This document shows, in pieces, positions 58,827 through 64,000 of a stretch of DNA of 64,000 nt. The DNA is from Dehalococcoidia bacterium. GTDB lineage: Bacteria > Chloroflexota > Dehalococcoidia > Tepidiformales > Tepidiformaceae. Under the pieces are notes generated by a model. It saw only the letters and a list, made by a program, of their open reading frames with translations. It searched no databases and was not told the origin of the DNA. The translations under genes and the position numbers were made by a program. The stretch covers positions 62,001-126,000 of the forward strand of contig JAJDYW010000041.1 of NCBI GenBank assembly GCA_022824925.1, read 5' to 3'. Numbering within the stretch: position 1 is the first letter of the stretch; each line of letters begins with the position of its first letter.

Positions 58827-60806
58827 ATGAAGGAAAGCTACTGGGGCAAGTACTGGCGCAGGCGCGTATCGCGGAGGAGGGTGCTGGCCGGCGGGGCGAC
58901 GATTGCCGCTGGCTCGGCGGCGATCCTCGCGGGCTGCGGCGACGACGATGACGACGACGGCGGCTCCGCCCAGCCGGCGGCCACGCAGGCTGCCCAGGAA
59001 CAGCAGGCCGCTGCCGAAGAGGAAGCCACCGAGGCTGCCCAGGCGGCAGCCGAGGAGACCACCGCGGACGAGCCCGAAGAGCAGGTCAGCGAGGCCGAGG
59101 ACCGGTCGCGCTACGGCGGCACGCTGAACTACAGCTATCCCGCCTACCCGACGGGCTTCGACCCCTCGATTACGATCACGTTCCCGCAGGGATTGGCCAC
59201 GAGCTACAGCCAGATGATGGCGTTCTCGATTACGGAGGACCAGTTCTACCCCGACGCGGCGCAGAGCTGGGAGCAGGTGGACCAGGAAACGCTGGTGTTC
59301 AACCTGCGGCCGGGCGTGCGCTTCAACCCGGACGCTTCGGACGGCCGCGAGGTGAACTCGGAGGACTGGTACATCAGCCTCCGCCGCTACCCCGACTCCC
59401 GCGCCAACCGCGGCTCGAACGTGAACGAGCTCTTCTTCTCGTTCATGGACGAGAGCCAGGGCGCGACCTTCGACACGCCGGACGACCTCACGCTGACCAT
59501 CAACCAGAACAAGGCCTTTGCCTCCAACCTGCGCGCGTTCGCGGCGGCCTCCCTGGTCGTCGTCTCGCCGGAGCGCCTGGCCGCAGAAGAGTCGGGCGAC
59601 CTGGGGCAGCTCTCGGGTATCAACGCCGGTACCGGCCCGTACATGTTCGACAACGTGGGCGAGACCCGGATCACGCTGAAGCGGAACCCGAACTACTTCG
59701 AGCACCCGGAGCAGATTGCGGGCACGCGCTTCAACGTCGACATGCCCTACATCGACGCCATGGACCACGTCCTCATCACGGATGGCGCGGCGCGGCAGGC
59801 CCGCTTCCTCGCCGGTGACGCCGACTACTGGGGTCCGGTCTCCAAGATCGACGCCGACACGTGGGGTGGTCAGCCGAACGTCGAAATCCTGACCGGGCCG
59901 GCCATCGACGACGGCGGGATCATGATCCAGCTGGCGGCGGCCAAGTGGACGCCGTATCCCGAGCTCTCCAGGGCCCTCTCCATGGCCATGGACTGGGATG
60001 GCTACATCGACGTCATCCTCAGCGGCGAGGGCCGCCGCAGCGCTCCCGTGAGCCCGACGGCATTCCCCAAGTACGCGCTCTCCCAGGAGGAGATCCGCGA
60101 GTACCAGGTCTACGACCCGCAGGGCGCACGGCAGCTCTGGGAGGCCAACAACGGCCCCGAGATCTTCCCCGAGCTCGACACGACGGTGGCGGCCTGGGCC
60201 GCCGACATCAGCAACGTGCAGTTCATCGGCCAGAGCTTCGAGGATTCCCTCGGCGTGCAGGTGAACTACAACCCGCTGGAGCTGGCGACCTACATCGCCT
60301 CCGCCAACGGCCCCACCGGCACCAAGGACTGGCACTTCTTCATCGCCGGCAACAACGCCGTCTCGACGATGCCGGACTGGAACGCGCTGGTCGCCTACAC
60401 CCCCGACGGCTACGGCGCCATCTGGGGTGGCAACTGGTACAAGGGCGTCAACATCTCCGACCCGTGGGTCAACCCCGAGAACCCGAACTACGCCGAGAAC
60501 GGCGGTTCGGAAGCGGGCGAGGCCGTGCGCGCGGCGTTGGAGATCACGCACCCCTACGCCAGGGAGCTGCAGGACTACGCCGACCGCCAGGCGGCCACCA
60601 CCGACGACGACGAGCGGGCGGATATCCTGAAGGAGCTGCAGCGGCGCATCTTCACGCGTTACTGCTGCACCTTCCCGCTGCCTACGCAGACGACGAAGTA
60701 CGTTGCGGTCGGCTCGCGGCTCAAGGGCCTGCCCGTGCCACCCGACGGCGACCAGACGGCTTCGTTCGGCATGTGGCGAGCGCACAACATCTGGCTGGAG
60801 GGCTAG
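58827..60806 (+). CDS. Tat-exported family 5 solute-binding lipoprotein, copy 1
   Basis: 659 residues starting with ATG (RBS GAGGAGGG). N-terminus KESYWGKYWRRRVSRRRVLAG has a twin-arginine signal SRRRVLAGG and lipobox LAGC followed by GDDDDDD, so it is a Tat lipoprotein. An Ala/Glu-rich linker leads to the SBP_bac_5 domain, beginning RYGGTLNYSYPAYPTGFDP, typical of dipeptide/opine/nickel binding proteins. The substrate and the permease genes are not in the window. First of at least three tandem copies. A TTGACA at 58713 is upstream, but with no properly spaced -10. Confidence 0.93.
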   Translation: MKESYWGKYWRRRVSRRRVLAGGATIAAGSAAILAGCGDDDDDDGGSAQPAATQAAQEQQAAAEEEATEAAQAAAEETTADEPEEQVSEAEDRSRYGGTLNYSYPAYPTGFDPSITITFPQGLATSYSQMMAFSITEDQFYPDAAQSWEQVDQETLVFNLRPGVRFNPDASDGREVNSEDWYISLRRYPDSRANRGSNVNELFFSFMDESQGATFDTPDDLTLTINQNKAFASNLRAFAAASLVVVSPERLAAEESGDLGQLSGINAGTGPYMFDNVGETRITLKRNPNYFEHPEQIAGTRFNVDMPYIDAMDHVLITDGAARQARFLAGDADYWGPVSKIDADTWGGQPNVEILTGPAIDDGGIMIQLAAAKWTPYPELSRALSMAMDWDGYIDVILSGEGRRSAPVSPTAFPKYALSQEEIREYQVYDPQGARQLWEANNGPEIFPELDTTVAAWAADISNVQFIGQSFEDSLGVQVNYNPLELATYIASANGPTGTKDWHFFIAGNNAVSTMPDWNALVAYTPDGYGAIWGGNWYKGVNISDPWVNPENPNYAENGGSEAGEAVRAALEITHPYARELQDYADRQAATTDDDERADILKELQRRIFTRYCCTFPLPTQTTKYVAVGSRLKGLPVPPDGDQTASFGMWRAHNIWLEG

Positions 60807-60842
60807 CCCGCACCCCCGACCGGCCTCGGAAAGGCCCCATCA

Positions 60843-60866
60843 ACGCCGCCCCTCCGGGGGCGGCGT
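60843..60866 (+). terminator. Hairpin terminator after copy 1
   Basis: ACGCCGCCCC pairs with GGGGCGGCGT around TCCG (10 bp). The tail CCTGGTGT is only weakly T-rich. The same hairpin ends copy 2. Confidence 0.65.
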
Positions 60867-60882
60867 CCTGGTGTCGGAACCC

Positions 60883-60922
60883 TTGCCCGCACTGGCAGGC
60901 TGGGTAGCAGGCTGGGTAGAAT
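60883..60922 (+). promoter_or_regulatory. Promoter of copy 2, with a duplicated spacer
   Basis: TTGCCC at 60883-60888 and TAGAAT at 60917-60922 are 28 nt apart instead of 16 because GCAGGCTGGGTA is present twice. An intermediate TAGCAG stands at the normal 16-nt distance. Confidence 0.6.
60895..60918 (+). repeat. Perfect 12-bp tandem duplication in a promoter spacer
   Basis: GCAGGCTGGGTA occurs at 60895-60906 and 60907-60918. Removing one unit would restore the 16-nt spacer seen in the promoter of copy 3. Confidence 0.9.
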
Positions 60923-60960
60923 GCCCGGCATTCGCGCGGAGGCATGGGGCCCCCGGGCGT

Positions 60961-60985
60961 GGTGCGGCACTCCCACTGCTGCACC
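60961..60985 (+). promoter_or_regulatory. Leader hairpin of copy 2
   Basis: GGTGCGGCA pairs with TGCTGCACC (one G-U) across a 7-nt loop, 26 nt before the GTG start. A matching stem with different bases occurs before copy 3. Confidence 0.5.
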
Positions 60986-61011
60986 GGAAACGAGTCCTGA
61001 GGAGGGACGAC

Positions 61012-62994
61012 GTGAAGGAAAGCTACTGGGGCAAGTACTGGCGCAGGCGCGTCTCGCGACGGAGGGTGCTGGCCGGCGGCGCGACGCTCGCCGCGGGTTC
61101 GGCGGCAATCCTCGCGGGCTGCGGCGACGACGATGACGACGACGGCGGCTCCGCCCAGCCGGCGGCCACGCAGGCTGCCCAGGAACAGCAGGCCGCTGCC
61201 GAAGAGGAAGCCACCGAGGCTGCCCAGCAGGCGGCAGCCGAGGAGACCACCGCGGACGAGCCCGAAGAGCAGGTCAGCGAGGCCGAGGACCGGTCACGCT
61301 ACGGCGGCACGCTGAACTACAGCCTCTCCGCCTACCCGACGGGCTTCGACCCCTCCATCACGATCACGTTCCCGCAGGGCATGTCCACCAGCTACAGCCA
61401 GATGATGGCGTTCTCGATCATCGAGGATCAGTTCTACCCCGACGCGGCGCAGAGCTGGGAGCAGGTCGACCCCGAGACGCTGGTCTTCAACCTGCGCGAG
61501 GGCGTGCGCTACAACCCCGAAGGGGCCGGCGGCCGCGAGGTGACCTCCGAGGACTGGGCCTTCAACCTGGCCCGCTACCCGGATGCCCGCGCCAACCGCG
61601 GCTCCAACGTGAACGAGCTCTTCTTCTCGTTCATGGACCCGGGCCTGGGCGCCACCTTCGATACCCCCGACAACCTGACCCTGACCATCAACCAGAACAA
61701 GGCCTTCGCCTCCAACCTGCGCGCCTTCGCGGCGGCCTCGCTCGTCGTGGCCGCGCCCGAGCGCATCATGGCGGAGGAATCCGGCGACCTCGGGCAGGCC
61801 TCGGGCATCAACGCCGGCACCGGCCCGTACATGTTCGAGGACGTTTCGGAGACGCGGGTCACGATGAAGCGCAATCCGAACTACTACGCGCATCCCGAGC
61901 AGCTTCCGGGGACGCGCTACAACGTCGATATGCCCTATATCGACGCCATGGAGCACGTCATCGTGACGGACGGCGCGGCGCGGCAGGCCCGCTTCCTCGC
62001 CGGCGACGCCGACTACTACGGCGCGGTCTCCAAGATCGACGCCGACGCGTGGGAGGGCCAGCCGAACGTCAACATCGAGACAGGTCCGGCGATCGACGAC
62101 GGCGGGATCATGATCCAGCTGGCGGCGGCCAAGTGGACCCCGTATCCGGAGCTCTCCAGGGCCCTCTCCATGGCCATGGACTGGGATGGCTACATCGACG
62201 TGGTGCTCAGCGGCGAGGGCCGCCGCAGCGCTCCCGTCAGCCCCACGGCGTTCCCCAAGTACGCGCTCTCCCAGGAGGAGATCCGCGAGTACCAGGTCTA
62301 CGACCCGCAGGGCGCACGGCAGCTCTGGGAGGCCAACAACGGCCCCGAGATCTTCCCCGAGCTCGACACGACGGTCGCAGCCTGGGCACCGGACATCAGC
62401 CACGTGCAGTTCATCGGCCAGAGCTTCGAGGACTCCCTCGGCGTGCAGGTGAACTACAACCCGCTGGAGCTGGCGACCTACATCGCCTCCGCCAACGGCC
62501 CCACCGGCACCAAGGACTGGCACTTCTTCATCGCCGGCAACAACGCCGTCTCGACGATGCCGGACTGGAACGCACTGGTGGCGTACACCCCCGACGGCTA
62601 CGGCGCCATCTGGGGTGGCAACTGGTACAAGGGCGTCAACATCTCCGACCCGTGGGTCAACCCCGAGAACCCGAACTACGCCGAGAACGGCGGTTCGGAG
62701 GCGGGCGAGGCCGTGCGCGCGGCGCTGGAGATCACGCACCCCTATGCCAGGGAGCTGCAGGACTACGCCGACCGCCAGGCGGCCACCACCGACGACGACG
62801 AGCGGGCGGAGATCCTGAAGGAGTTGCAGCGGCGCATCTTCACGCGCTACTGCTGCACCTTCCCGCTGCCCACGCAGACGACCAAGTACGTTGCGCTCGG
62901 TTCGCGGCTCAAGGGCCTGCCCGTGCCGCCCGACATCGACCAGACGGCTGCGTTCGGCATGTGGCGCGCGCACAACATCTGGCTGGAGGGCTAA
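61012..62994 (+). CDS. Tat-exported family 5 solute-binding lipoprotein, copy 2
   Basis: 660 residues from GTG 61012 with the same GAGGAGGG site as its neighbours. Same Tat signal, LAGC lipobox and acidic linker; one extra Gln codon relative to copy 1. The N-terminal and C-terminal regions are nearly identical to copy 1 (identical DNA over long stretches near the linker), while the middle (LREGVRYNPEGAGGREVTSE, ARYPDARANRG, FMDPGLGATF) matches copy 3. Function as for copy 1. Preceded by a conserved leader and a promoter with a duplicated spacer. Confidence 0.93.
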   Translation: MKESYWGKYWRRRVSRRRVLAGGATLAAGSAAILAGCGDDDDDDGGSAQPAATQAAQEQQAAAEEEATEAAQQAAAEETTADEPEEQVSEAEDRSRYGGTLNYSLSAYPTGFDPSITITFPQGMSTSYSQMMAFSIIEDQFYPDAAQSWEQVDPETLVFNLREGVRYNPEGAGGREVTSEDWAFNLARYPDARANRGSNVNELFFSFMDPGLGATFDTPDNLTLTINQNKAFASNLRAFAAASLVVAAPERIMAEESGDLGQASGINAGTGPYMFEDVSETRVTMKRNPNYYAHPEQLPGTRYNVDMPYIDAMEHVIVTDGAARQARFLAGDADYYGAVSKIDADAWEGQPNVNIETGPAIDDGGIMIQLAAAKWTPYPELSRALSMAMDWDGYIDVVLSGEGRRSAPVSPTAFPKYALSQEEIREYQVYDPQGARQLWEANNGPEIFPELDTTVAAWAPDISHVQFIGQSFEDSLGVQVNYNPLELATYIASANGPTGTKDWHFFIAGNNAVSTMPDWNALVAYTPDGYGAIWGGNWYKGVNISDPWVNPENPNYAENGGSEAGEAVRAALEITHPYARELQDYADRQAATTDDDERAEILKELQRRIFTRYCCTFPLPTQTTKYVALGSRLKGLPVPPDIDQTAAFGMWRAHNIWLEG

Positions 62995-63027
62995 CCCTCC
63001 ACCGACCGGCCTCCCGAGGCTCAATCG

Positions 63028-63060
63028 ACGCCGCCCCCGTCCGGGGGCGGCGTTGTGTCT
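63028..63060 (+). terminator. Hairpin terminator after copy 2
   Basis: ACGCCGCCCCC and GGGGGCGGCGT (11 bp) around GTCC at 63028-63053, followed by TGTGTCT, a modest T-rich tail. Confidence 0.7.
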
Positions 63061-63082
63061 GGCGAAGATCGTGCGCCAACAC

Positions 63083-63110
63083 TTGCCCGCATTGAAAGCG
63101 TCGGTAGAAT
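63083..63110 (+). promoter_or_regulatory. Promoter of copy 3
   Basis: TTGCCC at 63083-63088, 16-nt spacer, TAGAAT at 63105-63110. About 90 nt before the TTG start, with the leader sequence shared with copy 2. Confidence 0.6.
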
Positions 63111-63147
63111 GCCGGAAATTCGCGCGGAGGCATGGGCCCCCGGGCGT

Positions 63148-63172
63148 GGCGCGGCATTCCCACGGCCGCACC
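63148..63172 (+). promoter_or_regulatory. Leader hairpin of copy 3
   Basis: GGCGCGGC pairs with GCCGCACC at seven of eight positions. Same place as the copy 2 hairpin although the bases changed, suggesting conserved structure. Confidence 0.45.
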
Positions 63173-63199
63173 GGACCATGAGTCCTGAGGAGGGACGAC

Positions 63200-64000
63200 T
63201 TGAAAGAAGGCTATTGGGGCAAGTACTGGCGCCGGCGCGTCTCGCGCAGGCGCGTGCTGGCAGGCGGGGCGACCCTCGCCGCCGGCTCCGCCGCGATCCT
63301 CGCGGGCTGCGGCGACGACGATGATGACGACGATGGCGCCGCCCAGCCGGCGGCCACGCAGGCCGCGCAACAGCAGGCCGCTGCCGAAGAGGAGGCCACC
63401 GAGGCCGCCCAGGCTGCTGCCGAAGAGCAGGCTACCGAGGCTGCCCAGGCTGCTGCCGCGGAGACCGAGGACCGCTCGCGCTACGGCGGGACGCTGAACT
63501 GGACGGAGCGGGCCTACCCGACCGGCTTCGACCCGGCCATCACCATCACCTTCCCGTACGGCATGGCGCAGACCTACAGCCAGATGATGGCGTACTCGAT
63601 CGTGAACGACCAGTTCTACCCCGACGCGGCGCAGAGCTGGGAGCAGGTCGACCCCGAGACGCTGGTCTTCAACCTGCGCGAGGGCGTGCACTACAACCCC
63701 GACGCGGCAAACGGCCGCGCGGTGACCTCCGAGGACTGGGCCTTCAACCTGGCCCGCTACCCGGATGCCCGCGCCAACCGCGGCTCCAACGTGAACGAGC
63801 TCTTCTTCTCGTTCATGGACCCGGGTCTGGGCGCGACTTTCGACACGCCCGATAACCTGACCCTGACCATCAACCAGAACAAGGCCTTCGCCTCCAACCT
63901 GCGCGCCTTCGCGGCGGCCTCGCTCGTCGTGGCCGCGCCCGAGCGCATCATGGCGGAGGAGTCGGGCGACCTCGGGCAGGTTACCGGCATCAACGCCGGC
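63200..64000 (+). CDS. Tat-exported family 5 solute-binding lipoprotein, copy 3 (cut by window edge)
   Basis: 267 codons up to the window edge, beginning with TTG 63200 behind the same GAGGAGGG site. Tat signal and LAGC lipobox as in copies 1 and 2; linker longer with a repeated Ala/Glu unit (AAAEEEATEAAQ then AAAEEQATEAAQ). From about 160 the protein is almost identical to copy 2. The TTG start is supported by the shared leader and the identical distance to the ribosome site. Continues beyond 64000. Confidence 0.92.
   Translation, partial: MKEGYWGKYWRRRVSRRRVLAGGATLAAGSAAILAGCGDDDDDDDGAAQPAATQAAQQQAAAEEEATEAAQAAAEEQATEAAQAAAAETEDRSRYGGTLNWTERAYPTGFDPAITITFPYGMAQTYSQMMAYSIVNDQFYPDAAQSWEQVDPETLVFNLREGVHYNPDAANGRAVTSEDWAFNLARYPDARANRGSNVNELFFSFMDPGLGATFDTPDNLTLTINQNKAFASNLRAFAAASLVVAAPERIMAEESGDLGQVTGINAG

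Overview
A strongly G+C-rich, densely packed bacterial chromosome segment (genes on both strands, many ATGA/GTGA overlaps, no phage or IS genes seen). The content is typical of a heterotrophic Chloroflexota lineage (Dehalococcoidia/SAR202/Tepidiforma-like): two class III (CaiB/BaiF) CoA-transferases, SCP2-type thiolase with DUF35 partner, Rieske oxygenase, flavin monooxygenase-like acyl-CoA dehydrogenase, several VOC proteins, an F420-type (Ddn/DUF385) nitroreductase, and Tat-exported family-5 solute-binding lipoproteins. The taxonomic guess is inference; no rRNA is present.

Layout. 1-5160 (minus): a run of CoA-transferase, SMP-30-type lactonase, an alpha/alpha-toroid-like protein, MarC, NTF2-like, VOC and the 5' end of surE. 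5364-8675: orphan sucD, an RHH-PIN toxin-antitoxin pair, a double-CDGSH protein and a DUF502/small membrane protein pair. 8839-17484: a secreted barrel-like protein, purU and a 2083-residue alpha-2-macroglobulin-like protein without a visible thioester. 17654-19587: three tRNAs (Val-CAC, Leu-CAG, Arg-GCG) followed immediately by a less G+C-rich gene with an Apea-like HEPN motif. 19692-23810: NAD epimerase, DUF402, CoA-transferase, acyl-CoA dehydrogenase-like monooxygenase. 23957-27188: a TPP riboswitch followed by a thiamine-binding protein and a full ThiXYZ-type ABC importer. 27219-31802: DinB, ABM, tag, VOC, thiolase-DUF35-hydrolase.

31870-32453 is a HicAB module; 32463-37271 holds nitroreductase, SDR, HAD, a TrkH/KtrB potassium transporter and an NHL protein; 37281-38023 is a second PIN protein with a small upstream partner. 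38577-41501 is an isolated nuoI-nuoG pair. 41583-50716 holds 2-hydroxyacid dehydrogenase, Ddn-like protein, aminotransferase, nucleosidase, valS, HAD, DinB, EamA and a NadD-like protein. 50701-58674 has an MFS/TPP-enzyme operon, a membrane-anchored RCC1-like protein, Rieske oxygenase, MBL hydrolase, VOC and MscS. 58827-64000 is a tandem array of at least three nearly identical Tat-lipoprotein solute-binding proteins, the last cut by the window edge.

Regulatory signals are unusually readable. Many genes carry a TANNNT (often TAGAAT) -10 box, and in about ten cases the start codon lies only 5-7 nt behind it, implying leaderless mRNAs. The riboswitch, two candidate toxin-antitoxin operators, 5' hairpins on valS and the TPP-enzyme gene, and the repeated promoter/leader/terminator units between the solute-binding genes are the other clear signals. 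The most interesting items are the solute-binding gene array (mosaic copies with ATG, GTG and TTG starts and a 12-bp duplication inside one promoter), the tRNA-linked HEPN gene, the unusual PIN pair, and the leaderless gene cohort. I did not find a clearly new multi-gene system; the HEPN gene and the PIN pair are the nearest candidates.
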